64,000 nucleotides of DNA. Source: Streptomyces bottropensis ATCC 25435 (GTDB taxonomy: Bacteria; Actinomycetota; Actinomycetes; Streptomycetales; Streptomycetaceae). The translations under genes and the position numbers were made by a program. Positions 7,792-16,609 of this stretch are shown here, piece by piece. Each line of letters opens with the position of its first letter. The first letter of the stretch is position 1. The DNA is taken from positions 2,050,264 to 2,114,263 of the forward strand of contig NZ_KB911581.1 of NCBI RefSeq assembly GCF_000383595.1. The letters run 5' to 3'. Below the pieces are notes generated by a model. That model worked only from the letters and a program-made list of their open reading frames with translations. It was not told the origin of the DNA and did no database searches.

Positions 7792-9243
7792 ATGACCGCC
7801 ACTACCGCCTTCTGGCTCGCCGGCCGTCGGGCCACCGGTGAGACCACGTTCGATGTGACGTCGCCCTGGGACGGCCGCCTGGTCGCAGCGGTGAGCGTGC
7901 CGACGGACGAGCAGGTCGAAGAGGCCGTGGCCGCCGCGTACGCCGTACGGGACGAGTTCGCGGCGACGCCCGCGCACGTGCGGGCCGCCGTGCTCGACCA
8001 CGTCAGCAGGAGTCTCGTCGAGCGGACCGAGGAGATCGCGCAGCTGATCTCCGCCGAGAACGGCAAGCCGATCAAGTGGGCGCGCGGCGAGGTCGGCCGT
8101 GCGGTCTCGGTGTTCCGGTTCGCGGCCGAGGAAGCCCGGCGGTTCAACGGCGGCGAGGCGCAGCGGCTCGACACCGACCTGGGCGGACAGGGGCGCCTCG
8201 CCCTCACGCGCCGCTTCCCCAAGGGCGTCGTCCTCGGGATCGCGCCCTTCAACTTCCCGCTCAACCTCTGCGCCCACAAGATCGCCCCGGCGATCGCGGC
8301 CGGTGTGCCGATCATCCTGAAGCCCGCCCCGGCGACGCCCCTGTCCGGGCTGATCATCGGTGAGCTGCTCGCGGACGCGGCGACCGCGCTGCCCGCCGGT
8401 TCCTGGAGCATCCTGCCGGTCGCGAACGACCGTATGCCCGCCCTCGTCCAGGACGAGCGGCTGCCCGTGATCTCCTTCACCGGGTCCGAGAAGGTCGGCT
8501 ACGCGATCATGGACTCGGCGCCGCGCAAGCACTGCACCCTGGAGCTGGGCGGCAACGGCGCGGCGGTCGTGCTCGCCGACTACGCGAGCGACGAGGACCT
8601 CGACTGGGCCGCCGGCCGCATCGCGACCTTCTCGAACTACCAGGGCGGCCAGTCCTGCATCTCCGTGCAGCGGGTGATCGCGGACGCGTCCGTGTACGAC
8701 CGGCTGCTGCCGCGCATCGTCGCCGCGGTCGAGGCGCAGGTGACCGGCGACCCGTCCGACGGCGCGACCGACGTGGGGCCGCTGGTCAGCGAGGACGCCG
8801 CCAAGCGGGTCGAGGCATGGGTGCGGGAGGCGGTCGACGCCGGCGCCACGCTGCTCACCGGCGGCAAGCGCGACGGCGCCTCGTACGCGCCGACCGTCCT
8901 CACCGACGTGCCCGCCGACGTGAGCGTCTCCTGCGAGGAGGTCTTCGGGCCCGTCCTCACCGTGCGGAAGGTGGAGGGGGAGGCCGCGGCCTTCGCCGCC
9001 GTCAACGACTCCAAGTACGGCCTCCAGGCGGGCGTCTTCACCCACGACCTGCAGACCGCCTTCCGCGCCCACCGGACCCTGGAGGTCGGCGGCGTGGTCA
9101 TCGGTGACGTGCCGTCCTACCGCGCCGACCAGATGCCCTACGGCGGGGTGAAGCAGTCCGGTGTCGGGCGGGAAGGTGTGCGCTTCGCCATGGACGACTA
9201 CACCTACGAGCGGGTGATGGTGCTGACGGGGCTCCAGCTCTGA
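7792..9243 (+). CDS. NAD(P)-dependent aldehyde dehydrogenase
   Basis: 483-aa aldehyde dehydrogenase superfamily enzyme oxidising an aldehyde to the acid with NAD(P)+. The catalytic cysteine is C289 in GGQSCISVQR and the general base is E251 in LELGGNGAA. The cofactor segment GIAPFNFPLNL and the late FGPVLTV and MPYGGVKQSGVGREG signatures are intact. I use the ATG at 7792 because homologous sequence begins at FWLAGRRATG; an upstream in-frame ATG at 7705 would add 29 residues of unrelated composition. Succinate semialdehyde is an attractive substrate given gabT nearby, but specificity cannot be read from the sequence. Confidence 0.92.
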   Translation: MTATTAFWLAGRRATGETTFDVTSPWDGRLVAAVSVPTDEQVEEAVAAAYAVRDEFAATPAHVRAAVLDHVSRSLVERTEEIAQLISAENGKPIKWARGEVGRAVSVFRFAAEEARRFNGGEAQRLDTDLGGQGRLALTRRFPKGVVLGIAPFNFPLNLCAHKIAPAIAAGVPIILKPAPATPLSGLIIGELLADAATALPAGSWSILPVANDRMPALVQDERLPVISFTGSEKVGYAIMDSAPRKHCTLELGGNGAAVVLADYASDEDLDWAAGRIATFSNYQGGQSCISVQRVIADASVYDRLLPRIVAAVEAQVTGDPSDGATDVGPLVSEDAAKRVEAWVREAVDAGATLLTGGKRDGASYAPTVLTDVPADVSVSCEEVFGPVLTVRKVEGEAAAFAAVNDSKYGLQAGVFTHDLQTAFRAHRTLEVGGVVIGDVPSYRADQMPYGGVKQSGVGREGVRFAMDDYTYERVMVLTGLQL

Positions 9244-9293
9244 GCGCCGTCGGACCGATCGCCGGCCCTCGATCCCCGACCAACCCTAGCTTG

Positions 9294-9308
9294 TGACAAT
9301 CATTTTCA
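9294..9308. promoter_or_regulatory. Zur-box-like site without an adjacent gene start
   Basis: TGACAATCATTTTCA matches the palindromic actinobacterial Zur consensus TGAAAATGATTTTCA at 13 of 15 positions. It is a conspicuously AT-rich island between the convergent aldehyde dehydrogenase and GH3 genes. No gene starts beside it; only the hairpin at 9335-9376 follows. Confidence 0.4.
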
Positions 9309-9334
9309 TGTAGTCTCGGGTCGGATCCCGGGAT

Positions 9335-9376
9335 GAAGGGGCCCGGCACCGATGCCTTCCGGTGCCGGGCCCCTTC
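9335..9376. terminator. bidirectional terminator hairpin
   Basis: A perfect 17-bp stem, 9335-9351 against 9360-9376, with an 8-base loop. It lies between the ends of the convergent aldehyde dehydrogenase and GH3 genes and is GC-rich without a long T tract, as is common in Streptomyces. Confidence 0.8.
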
Positions 9377-9400
9377 TGTGTGCCGGCTCGCTCCGGACCC

Positions 9401-12253
9401 TCAACCGGAGAAGCCGACGTGCGCCAGCCGCAGTGGGCCGCGCAGCACTAGGCGGACGTCGTGCGTCCCGGCCGCCGAGGCGGCGGCGCGCAGGGTCGTG
9501 TACGCGTACGGACCCGCGGTGGGCGGGTCGAGCGTCAGGGTGGTCAGTACCGGGCCGCCCACGAGCGAGACCTCGACGCTTCCCGTCCCCGCCGCCTCCA
9601 CCGCGATCTCGGTGACGCCCGCTCCGAAGTCGCAGGCGCGGTAGAGGAGTTCACCGGGGCCGTCGCCGGCCGGTGTCACCGCGTCGCCGGACACCTTCGT
9701 GCGGTCGACGATCTCCGTGCCCCGCTGTTCGTCGAAGTCCGCCGCGCCCAGGCCGTGGGTCACGACCGGGCGTGGGGCGACCGGTTCGCCGTCGACGGTG
9801 ACGGTCGTACGCAGGCGGATGTCCTCGCTGGACGCACCCGCCAGCAGTTCGTAGGCGCCCGGCTCCCGATGCCAGGCGCCGTGGGCCACGTCCCAGAACT
9901 CCAGTACGGAGAGCGGGAGCCGGAAGGTCAGCTCCGTCGAGGCGCCGGGGGCGAGCGTGATCCGGCGGTGGCCGGCCAGCTCGCGGCGCGGGCGTGGGAC
10001 CGACGGGCTCTCGGCGCGCACGTAGAGCTGGGCGACCTCGTCGGCGGTCACCGTGCCCGTGTTGGTGACGGTGAAGGAGATCGTCAGATCGCCGTCCCCC
10101 AGCCGGGCGGTCAGGTTTCCGTACGCGAACTCCGCGTAGGACAGGCCGTGGCCGAACGGGAACAGCGGGGTGCCCTCGAAGTAGAGGTACGTCTGGCGGG
10201 CGCCGATCACGTCGTAGTCGAGGAGGCCGGGGAGGTCGGCGTCGGCCGCGTACCAGGTCTGCGGGAGGCGGCCCGCGGGGGAGACGTCACCGGCGAGGAC
10301 GCGGGCCAGGGCGGTGCCCGCGGCCTGGCCGCCGTGCGCGGTCCACATGACGGCGGGCAGGCCGGCGGGGTCGACGGCATAGGGGTAGGCCGAGACCAGG
10401 ACCAGCGCCGTGTTCGGGTTGGCGGCGCGGGCCGCGCGCAGCAGCCGTTCCTGGTGGGCGGGGAGGGCGAGGGTCGTACGGTCCTCGGTCTCGCGGCCGT
10501 TGATGTGCGGGTCGTTGCCCGCGACCACGAGGACCACGTCGGCCTCGGCGGCCACCCGTGCGACGGCGGTCTCGCCGCGCTCGGTCACGACCAGGTCGAA
10601 GATTTCCGGATTGCCGTCGGCAACCTTTACTCCGTCGGCGCCGACAGTGACGTACCGGCCGGTTCCCAGGTGCTTGAGGAGGTGCCCCTTCCCGTGGGGT
10701 TCGCAGGGCTCCAGGCGGAACGTCTCCTGGACGATCCAGCCGCCCGGCTGGTCGGCGGAGGCGCGCAGGAAGCCGTCGTCGGCGACCGAGAGATAGCGGC
10801 CGTCCGGCGCGCGCAGCGTGAGCACGTCCTCGCCCCAGTCGACGAGGGCCAGTTCGGTGCCGTCCGGGTCGGTGGTGAGCGGCGACAGATCGGTACGGCC
10901 GGCCAGGAGCGCCGGATCGAGCGCCCCCTGTGCGCCGCGCACCTCGTCGGCGGCCTCGGGCGCCTCGGGGACGAACACGAACGCGCCGGTGGACTGCGCC
11001 CGCAGACGCACCCGGTCCACGCCCTCCGCGAACGTCACGCGCTCGGCGCCGAAGCGGTCGTACAGGCCTTCGAGCGGGGTCGAGCGGTGCAGGAGGGTGC
11101 CGCTGTACCAGTCGAGCTTGCACTCGTCGGCGAGCAGACCGACGACGGCGATACGGGTGTCGGCGGCGAGGGGGAGCAGGTCGCCCTCGTTCTTCAGCAG
11201 GACCACCGCCCCTTCCGCGGCCTCCTGGGCGAGGGCGCGGTGGGCCGGGGTGTCGAAGTCCTTGACGTCGGCGTACGGGTCGCGGCCGGGGTCGAACTCG
11301 CCCAGGCGGAAGCGGACCGAGAGCTGTCGGCGGACCGCCTCGTCGATGTCGGCCGGGGTCAGCAGGGAGCGGGCCAGGGCACCCCGGACGCGGTCGGTCA
11401 TCGTCGAACCGTCCGTGCCGTGGTCGGTGAAGCTGTCGACCCCGGCGCGCAGCGAGGCGGCGGTCGCCTCCTCGTGGGTGTCGAAGTAGTGCTCGGAGTC
11501 GACCAGGTTCGTCGGCGCCCCCGCGTCCGAGCAGACCAGCAGGGGCTCGTCGGTCCAGGTCCGCAGGTGCTCCGCCAGGTGCGGCGAGACGTGGTTGGGG
11601 CGGCCGTTGACCAGGTTGTACGCGGGCATGACGCCGGCCACCGCGCCCGCCTCGACGGTCTCGCGGAAGGCGCGCAGGTCGTACTCGTGCAGGACGCGGG
11701 GGCGGACCGAGGAGGAGGTGGTGGAGCGGTCGGTCTCGTTGTTGTGCGCCAGCCAGTGCTTGAGGGCCGGGGCCGTGCGCCAGTACGTGGGGTGGTCGCC
11801 GCGCAGGCCGCGGGTGTACGCGGTCGCGATCGCCGAGGTCAGCCGTGGGTCCTCGGAGTAGCCCTCCTCGTTGCGGCCCCACAGGGGGTGGCGCAGCAGA
11901 TTGACCGTCGGGGACCAGACGTTGAGGCCGACGCGGTCGTCGCGCGCCCGCATCGCGCGCACCTCGGTGGACACGGCCTCGCCCACCCGGCGCACGAGGT
12001 CCTCGTTCCAGGTCGCGCCGAGGCCGACGGCCTGCGGGAACACCGTCGCGGGACCCATCCACGCCACCCCGTGCAGCGCCTCCTGGCCGGTGCGGAAGGC
12101 GGCCACCCCGAGACGGTCGACGGCGGGCGCGAACTGGTGCAGGAACGCGATCCTCTCGTCCGGGGTGAGCCGCTGGAGCAGGTCGTCGATGCGCTTCGCG
12201 AGCGGCAACTGCGGATCGCGGAAAGGTGGCGTGGGGGTCGTCTCTGCGGTCAC
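9401..12253 (-). CDS. family GH3 beta-glucosidase with beta-trefoil-like insert
   Basis: 950-aa cytoplasmic (no signal peptide) GH3 beta-glycosidase. The N-terminal barrel carries the nucleophile D243 in VCSDAGAP and the substrate motif KHWLAHNNE. The second domain carries the likely acid/base region GRETEDRTTL near residue 590. This domain is split at about 471-556 by an insert with two GRYL/GRYV repeats (LRAPDGRYLSV, LGTGRYVTV) typical of fascin-type beta-trefoils. A fibronectin III-like domain and a terminal beta-sandwich follow. The GTG at 12253 is chosen because AAAGGG precedes it and because an ATG at 12310 would lie in the promoter/operator. Likely role: removing glucose (or xylose) from imported oligosaccharides of the xyloglucan cluster. 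Confidence 0.9.
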   Translation of the reverse strand: MTAETTPTPPFRDPQLPLAKRIDDLLQRLTPDERIAFLHQFAPAVDRLGVAAFRTGQEALHGVAWMGPATVFPQAVGLGATWNEDLVRRVGEAVSTEVRAMRARDDRVGLNVWSPTVNLLRHPLWGRNEEGYSEDPRLTSAIATAYTRGLRGDHPTYWRTAPALKHWLAHNNETDRSTTSSSVRPRVLHEYDLRAFRETVEAGAVAGVMPAYNLVNGRPNHVSPHLAEHLRTWTDEPLLVCSDAGAPTNLVDSEHYFDTHEEATAASLRAGVDSFTDHGTDGSTMTDRVRGALARSLLTPADIDEAVRRQLSVRFRLGEFDPGRDPYADVKDFDTPAHRALAQEAAEGAVVLLKNEGDLLPLAADTRIAVVGLLADECKLDWYSGTLLHRSTPLEGLYDRFGAERVTFAEGVDRVRLRAQSTGAFVFVPEAPEAADEVRGAQGALDPALLAGRTDLSPLTTDPDGTELALVDWGEDVLTLRAPDGRYLSVADDGFLRASADQPGGWIVQETFRLEPCEPHGKGHLLKHLGTGRYVTVGADGVKVADGNPEIFDLVVTERGETAVARVAAEADVVLVVAGNDPHINGRETEDRTTLALPAHQERLLRAARAANPNTALVLVSAYPYAVDPAGLPAVMWTAHGGQAAGTALARVLAGDVSPAGRLPQTWYAADADLPGLLDYDVIGARQTYLYFEGTPLFPFGHGLSYAEFAYGNLTARLGDGDLTISFTVTNTGTVTADEVAQLYVRAESPSVPRPRRELAGHRRITLAPGASTELTFRLPLSVLEFWDVAHGAWHREPGAYELLAGASSEDIRLRTTVTVDGEPVAPRPVVTHGLGAADFDEQRGTEIVDRTKVSGDAVTPAGDGPGELLYRACDFGAGVTEIAVEAAGTGSVEVSLVGGPVLTTLTLDPPTAGPYAYTTLRAAASAAGTHDVRLVLRGPLRLAHVGFSG

Positions 12254-12289
12254 GTGGGGATCCCTTTGCGGTGGAACGACGAGGCGCTT

Positions 12290-12303
12290 TCGAAGCGCTT
12301 CGA
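12290..12303. promoter_or_regulatory. LacI-type operator at the GH3 promoter
   Basis: TCGAAGCGCTTCGA is a perfect 14-bp palindrome with the central CG typical of LacI-family operators. It overlaps the predicted transcription start of the GH3 gene. The same sequence occurs at 12484-12497 and 37082-37095, the latter upstream of the lacI gene that ends at 35963, which is therefore its likely regulator. Confidence 0.8.
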
Positions 12304-12332
12304 TGCTCATTCGACGGTGGGGCGGGTGTCAA
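12303..12332 (-). promoter_or_regulatory. promoter of the GH3 gene
   Basis: On the minus strand TTGACA (12332-12327) is followed after 18 bases by GAGCAT (12308-12303). The start point would fall near 12296 inside the operator, so a bound repressor would block initiation. The -10 match is moderate. Confidence 0.5.
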
Positions 12333-12444
12333 GAGACCAAGGCGCAACAGATCCGTTTCCGCACCGTCATACAGGCCGGGAGAGCGAAGGTCGGAAGGGG
12401 TCGCTCCAGTCCTTCGCACCTCTGAGGAATCTGTGGATCGACCC

Positions 12445-12473
12445 TTGTGCACCCCCGGTCGTTCACTTAACCT
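12445..12473 (+). promoter_or_regulatory. promoter of the first sugar-import operon
   Basis: TTGTGC (12445-12450), a 17-base spacer and TAACCT (12468-12473) predict a start near 12480, immediately before the operator at 12484-12497. The expected leader to the ATG at 12630 is about 150 bases. Confidence 0.45.
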
Positions 12474-12483
12474 CGCAGCAACA

Positions 12484-12497
12484 TCGAAGCGCTTCGA
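12484..12497. promoter_or_regulatory. LacI-type operator at the importer operon promoter
   Basis: Second perfect copy of TCGAAGCGCTTCGA, 194 bases from the copy at the GH3 promoter. It lies just downstream of the predicted -10 element for the solute-binding protein gene. The two sites could be bridged by one tetrameric repressor or occupied independently. Confidence 0.8.
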
Positions 12498-12629
12498 CTG
12501 TGGAGGGACCGCTTCGCATGCTCACCTCCCTCCGATGATCATCGCTTCTGCACAGCCAGTTCTGTTGAAGACACCGCAGCCGACGGCCACCGCCGGGTGT
12601 CCTGGTGTGCGCCATGAAGGGTTGACGCA

Positions 12630-14315
12630 ATGACGCCGAACTCCGCCACCTCCGCCGCGCCCGGCCGGAGAAGCTTTCTCGCCTCCACGGCGGTCGCCGC
12701 CGCCGTAGTGGCGGGGGGCGTGCCGCTGCTGTCCGCCTGCGGCGGCTCGCAGGAAGGCCGCAAGGAGGGCGCGACGTCGGGCAAGGACGCCAAGAAGATC
12801 CTTCCGACGTTCGTCGCCTCGAACGTCGTGGCGCCCGACATCCCGTCGAAGAACGGCTCGGCGGCCGGCTTCACCAAGGCGATCCCCACGGCCGACCTGA
12901 AGACCTCGGTCCCGAAGAAGCTGGGCAGCGGCGGCGGACTGAAGGTCATGGCGCCGTTCTGGGGGACGCCGCCGAAGGGCGACAACCCGTACTACACGGC
13001 GATGAACGAGGCTGTGGGCGTCCAGGTGACCTGGCAGAACCAGGACGGCGTCACCTACGACCAGAAGCTCGGCGCGGTCCTCGCCTCCAGCGACATCCCC
13101 GACGTGGTCGTCGTCCCCGGCTGGAACCTGATGGGCAAGATACCCAGCGCCATCAACGCCAAGTTCGCCGACCTCGGCCCGTATCTCTCCGGCGACAAGG
13201 TCAAGGCGTACCCGAACCTCGCGGCCGTGCCCAGCGAGGCCTGGCAGCGCGGCATCTTCGGCGGCCAGCTGCGCGCGATCCCGATGCCCGCCTCGTACGT
13301 CACGGACATCGCGCCCATGTACCGCCGGGACATCTTCGACAAGAAGGGCTACACCGTCCCCACCAGCCCCGACGAGTTCCTGTCCTGGGCGAAGGAGGCC
13401 ACCGACGCCAAGTCGAAGGTGTGGGCCTGCGACGACATGAAGTGGTCGGCGTTCAACTTCTACGGCGTCTTCCCCGGCAGCGACAAGGCGCTGTGGTGGA
13501 ACACGGTCGACGGCAAGCTGGTCAACCGCGTCGAGACCGAGGAGTACCTCGAAGCCCTGGAGTGGGTCCGCAAGCTCTACGCGGCCCGCGTCGTCCACCC
13601 GGACGCGGTCTCCGGCAAAGCGGGCGGCAACGCCCGGAACCGGTTCACCGCCGGTGAGTCGCTGGTCTTCAACGACAACATCTCCGCCTGGTGGGGCTCG
13701 GTCTCCGAACAGGCCACCCAGAAGAGCGACTTCGACATGGCCGCGTTCGACATCTTCGGCCCCGACGGCGGTGACCCCACCCTGTGGGCGGTGCAGCCCG
13801 CCAACATCTTCACGTTCGTCAGCAAGAAGGCCTCCGCGCAGCAGATCAAGGACTTCCTCGCCCTCTGCAACTACTGCGCCGCGCCCTACGGCACCAAGGA
13901 GTTCATGCTCACCGCCTACGGCGTCGAGGGCACGGACTACGACACGAAGAAGGGCCTGCCGGTCAAGTCCACGACGGGCGTCAACGAGGTCAACGGCGCC
14001 TACGACTACACCGGCAACCCCGCCCCGTACGTCGCCTATCCCGACTTCCCCGACGTCACCAAGGGCATCGTCGAGTGGCAGCAGCGCATGGGCGCCTTCA
14101 CCGAGAAGACCTCCTTCTTCGGGCTGACCGTCACCGAGCCCAACCGCTGGGCCAACCTCGCCGACAACTTCGAGCAGTTGGAGGACGACGTCGTGCGCGG
14201 GCGCAAGAAGATCAGTGACGTCCAGCAGGCGGTGTCCGACTGGAAGAGCAAGGGCGGTGACGACCTGCGGGACTGGTACAAGAAGCTGCTCGACGACACC
14301 GGTTCGGCGAACTGA
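12630..14315 (+). CDS. sugar ABC transporter solute-binding lipoprotein
   Basis: 561-aa secreted binding protein. The N-terminus has a twin-arginine motif (GRRSFLAST, 12-20) and a lipobox LLSAC with lipidated C37, so it is probably Tat-exported and membrane-tethered. The size and the segments MAPFWGTPP, DIPDVVVVPGW and YTVPTSPDEFL fit the large LplA-like binding proteins that take complex oligosaccharides. It is the first gene of an operon with two permeases and three glycosidases. GAAGGG lies ten bases before the start. The associated ATPase is not encoded nearby; Streptomyces usually uses a shared MsiK-type subunit. Ligand inferred as xyloglucan oligosaccharide. Confidence 0.9.
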   Translation: MTPNSATSAAPGRRSFLASTAVAAAVVAGGVPLLSACGGSQEGRKEGATSGKDAKKILPTFVASNVVAPDIPSKNGSAAGFTKAIPTADLKTSVPKKLGSGGGLKVMAPFWGTPPKGDNPYYTAMNEAVGVQVTWQNQDGVTYDQKLGAVLASSDIPDVVVVPGWNLMGKIPSAINAKFADLGPYLSGDKVKAYPNLAAVPSEAWQRGIFGGQLRAIPMPASYVTDIAPMYRRDIFDKKGYTVPTSPDEFLSWAKEATDAKSKVWACDDMKWSAFNFYGVFPGSDKALWWNTVDGKLVNRVETEEYLEALEWVRKLYAARVVHPDAVSGKAGGNARNRFTAGESLVFNDNISAWWGSVSEQATQKSDFDMAAFDIFGPDGGDPTLWAVQPANIFTFVSKKASAQQIKDFLALCNYCAAPYGTKEFMLTAYGVEGTDYDTKKGLPVKSTTGVNEVNGAYDYTGNPAPYVAYPDFPDVTKGIVEWQQRMGAFTEKTSFFGLTVTEPNRWANLADNFEQLEDDVVRGRKKISDVQQAVSDWKSKGGDDLRDWYKKLLDDTGSAN

Positions 14316-14341
14316 CCCGGGGCCGAGGCGAGGAGAAGGCC

Positions 14342-15382
14342 GTGTCCCACAGCACGGTGCCCCGGCCGAGGGCCGAGGCGAAGACTTCCGGGACGGCCCC
14401 CGTGGCGTCCGACGACGCCACGGGGCCCCCGCCCCGGAACGACGGGCGCGCGGGCAGGCTGAGCCTGCGCCTGAGATTCCGGCGCGACCGCACCCTGATC
14501 CTGATGACGCTGCCGGCGGTCCTGCTGATCCTGGTCTTCAACTACATACCGATCCTCGGCAACGTGGTCGCCTTCCAGGACTACGACCCCTACCTCAGCG
14601 AGAACGGCTTCGTCGCCATCTTCCAGAGCCCCTGGGTCGGCTTCGAGCAGTTCGAACGGATCTTCGCTGACTCGGACTTCTGGCACGCGGTGCAGAACAC
14701 GTTCGTGCTGTTCTTCCTCCAGCTCGTCCTCTTCTTCCCCATCCCGATCCTGCTCGCGCTGCTCATCAACAGCATCGTCAGACCCCGGATCCGGGCGGTC
14801 GCCCAGGCCGTCATGTACCTCCCGCACTTCTTCTCCTGGGTCCTCGTCGTCACCGTGTTCATGCAGATCTTCGGCGGGGCGGGCGTCATCGCCCAGACCC
14901 TGCGCCAGCACGGCGTCGAGGGCTTCGACCTGATGACCAACCCGGAGACCTTCAAGTACCTGGTCACGGTCGAGATGATCTGGAAGGACGCCGGCTGGGG
15001 CATCATCGTCTTCCTCGCCGCGCTCTCCTCCGTCTCCCACGACCTCTACGAGGCCGCCGCGATGGACGGCGCGGGCCGCTGGCGGCGCATGTGGCACATC
15101 ACCCTGCCCGCCCTGCGCCCGGTGATCGCCCTGCTGCTGGTGCTGCGCGTCGGCGACGCCCTGACCGTCGGCTTCGAGCAACTGCTGCTCCAACGGCAGG
15201 CGGTGGGCGTCGAGGCCTCCGATGTCCTCGACACCTATGTGTGGTGGAACGGCATCCGCAACCAGGACTTCAGCTACGCCGCCGCGGCGGGACTCATCAA
15301 GGGCGTGGTCGGCCTCGCACTGGTCCTGACCGCCAACAAGGTCGCCCATCTCATGGGCGAGCAGGGGGTGTACAAGAAATGA
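14342..15382 (+). CDS. sugar ABC transporter permease, LplB/UgpA type
   Basis: 346-aa inner-membrane permease. After a 50-residue charged cytoplasmic head there are about six hydrophobic segments (for example TLPAVLLILVFNYIPIL). The cytoplasmic EAA loop YEAAAMDGAGRWRRMWHITLP contacts the ATPase. The GTG start has GAGGAGAAGG upstream and lies 26 bases after the binding-protein stop. The end overlaps the next permease start by 4 bases (ATGA), indicating translational coupling. It should form a heterodimer with the next gene product. Confidence 0.92.
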   Translation: MSHSTVPRPRAEAKTSGTAPVASDDATGPPPRNDGRAGRLSLRLRFRRDRTLILMTLPAVLLILVFNYIPILGNVVAFQDYDPYLSENGFVAIFQSPWVGFEQFERIFADSDFWHAVQNTFVLFFLQLVLFFPIPILLALLINSIVRPRIRAVAQAVMYLPHFFSWVLVVTVFMQIFGGAGVIAQTLRQHGVEGFDLMTNPETFKYLVTVEMIWKDAGWGIIVFLAALSSVSHDLYEAAAMDGAGRWRRMWHITLPALRPVIALLLVLRVGDALTVGFEQLLLQRQAVGVEASDVLDTYVWWNGIRNQDFSYAAAAGLIKGVVGLALVLTANKVAHLMGEQGVYKK

Positions 15383-16350
15383 GCGCGCTCCTCGACACAG
15401 CGGACGAGGCGGCCGGAGCCGCCGACCGGCGGCCGGCACCGGGCAGGGCGAGCCGCTGGGCCGCACCGCCCCGCCCGGTCTGGGAGGAGGAACCCGCCAA
15501 GGCGGGACTCGCGGGCAAGGGCATCGCCCTCGGCCTCGCCTGTTTCGCGATCCTCTTCCCTCTGTGGATCGTCGTCGTCACGAGCCTCCAGACGAAGAAG
15601 ACCATCGACGAGGCGGGCGGTCTCGTCGTCATCCCCGAGGGCATCACCTTCGTCGCCTACCGGGAACTCCTCGGCGGCGGCCAGGTCCAGACGGCCGCCC
15701 TGGTCAGCGTGGGTGTCACGGTCGTCGGCACCCTGTTCAGCATGACCGTCTCGGTCCTGTGCGCCTACGGCCTGTCCCGCGTCGGCTCACTCGCCCACCG
15801 CTGGATCCTGATGACCCTGCTCGCCACGATGTTCTTCGGCGCGGGCCTCATCCCGACCTATCTGCTGGTCCAGGCCCTCGGCCTCACGGACACCTATCTC
15901 GCGCTGATCCTCCCCAGCGCGGTGAGCGTCTTCAACATCCTGGTCCTGCGCTCGTTCTTCATGGGCATCTCGCCGGAACTCATCGACAGCGCCCGCATCG
16001 ACGGCGCCGGGGACTGGCGCATCCTGTGGAAGATCGTGATGCCGCTGTCGAGGGCGGTCCTCGCGGTCATCGCCCTCTTCTACGCGGTGGGCTACTGGAG
16101 CGCCTGGTTCAACGCCTCCATCTACCTCACCGACCAGGACATGATGCCGCTGCAGAACGTCATGATCCAGCTCGTCCAGAAACAGGAACGCCCGGTCGGC
16201 CTCTCCGCCCAGATCAACACCGGCCAGCTCTCCCCGCTCGCGATCCAGATGGCGGTCATGGTCATGGCGCTGCTCCCCGTCGCGGTCCTCTCCCCCTTCG
16301 TCCAGAAGCACTTCAAGAAGGGGATGCTCACCGGCGCGATCAAGGGGTGA
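15379..16350 (+). CDS. sugar ABC transporter permease, LplC/UgpE type
   Basis: 323-aa second permease of the importer, starting in the ATGA overlap with the preceding gene. It carries a 55-residue polar head, about six membrane segments, and the EAA loop IDSARIDGAGDWRILWKIVMPLS. The C-terminus FVQKHFKKGMLTGAIKG is the standard ending of this subfamily. It completes a binding protein-permease-permease set. A repeat-rich spacer of 259 bases separates it from the GH74 gene. Confidence 0.92.
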   Translation: MSALLDTADEAAGAADRRPAPGRASRWAAPPRPVWEEEPAKAGLAGKGIALGLACFAILFPLWIVVVTSLQTKKTIDEAGGLVVIPEGITFVAYRELLGGGQVQTAALVSVGVTVVGTLFSMTVSVLCAYGLSRVGSLAHRWILMTLLATMFFGAGLIPTYLLVQALGLTDTYLALILPSAVSVFNILVLRSFFMGISPELIDSARIDGAGDWRILWKIVMPLSRAVLAVIALFYAVGYWSAWFNASIYLTDQDMMPLQNVMIQLVQKQERPVGLSAQINTGQLSPLAIQMAVMVMALLPVAVLSPFVQKHFKKGMLTGAIKG

Positions 16351-16405
16351 CCGGGGCGCCTCTTTCCTCGGGGCCGAGGATGCGTGCGCGACCGCGGGTG
16401 GTCGG

Positions 16406-16494
16406 TGGTTGCTCGCGCAGTTCCCCGCGCCCCTAAAAGACTCCGGGCGCCACCCACGCCGCCAATGGGGCGCGGGGAACCGCGCGACCAGCCA
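16406..16494. repeat. large imperfect palindrome, GGGGCGCGGGG repeat family
   Basis: Left arm 16406-16433 and right arm 16467-16494 are reverse complements over 28 bases with three mismatches. The left arm shares GCGCAGTTCCCCGCGCCC with 7511-7528. It lies between the permease and GH74 genes of the same operon and may reduce read-through. Confidence 0.75.
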
Positions 16495-16524
16495 CGAACC
16501 ACCGCGCGACCAGCCACGAACCAC
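16481..16524. repeat. 22-bp tandem direct repeat
   Basis: The 22-base unit beginning CGCGCGACCAGCCACGAACC occurs twice back to back, at 16481-16502 and 16503-16524. The first copy overlaps the right arm of the neighbouring palindrome, so the duplication probably arose by slippage on that element. Confidence 0.8.
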
Positions 16525-16609
16525 CCGCACCCGCCGACGAGCCGGACCCCACGAGCTCTTGGGCGACCCCCCGCTTCCTCCCCCCTCTCGCCGCAAAACG
16601 AGGTATGCC

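Larger units (their letters stand above)
12254..12629. other. divergent control region of the GH3 gene and the first sugar importer
   Basis: A 376-base region between two divergent genes containing two perfect LacI-type operators, each placed just downstream of a recognisable promoter (described separately). The interval 12335-12440 holds no ORF or repeat that I recognise. A degenerate extra half-site, ACCGCTTCGCATGC, follows the right operator. Confidence 0.7.

Noticed and set aside
9333..9644. A small plus-strand ORF beginning just after the Zur-like box
   Set aside because: Its start is inside a perfect terminator hairpin and most of it is antisense to the GH3 C-terminus. No ribosome binding site was seen.
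12254..12310. An upstream ATG at 12310 as the GH3 start
   Set aside because: It lies within the predicted -10/operator region, so it would not be on the mRNA. The GTG at 12253 has a ribosome binding site.
9461..12538. A plus-strand frame of about 1,000 codons opposite the GH3 gene
   Set aside because: The GH3 gene on the minus strand has catalytic motifs, a promoter and an operator; the plus frame has none and runs through the control region.
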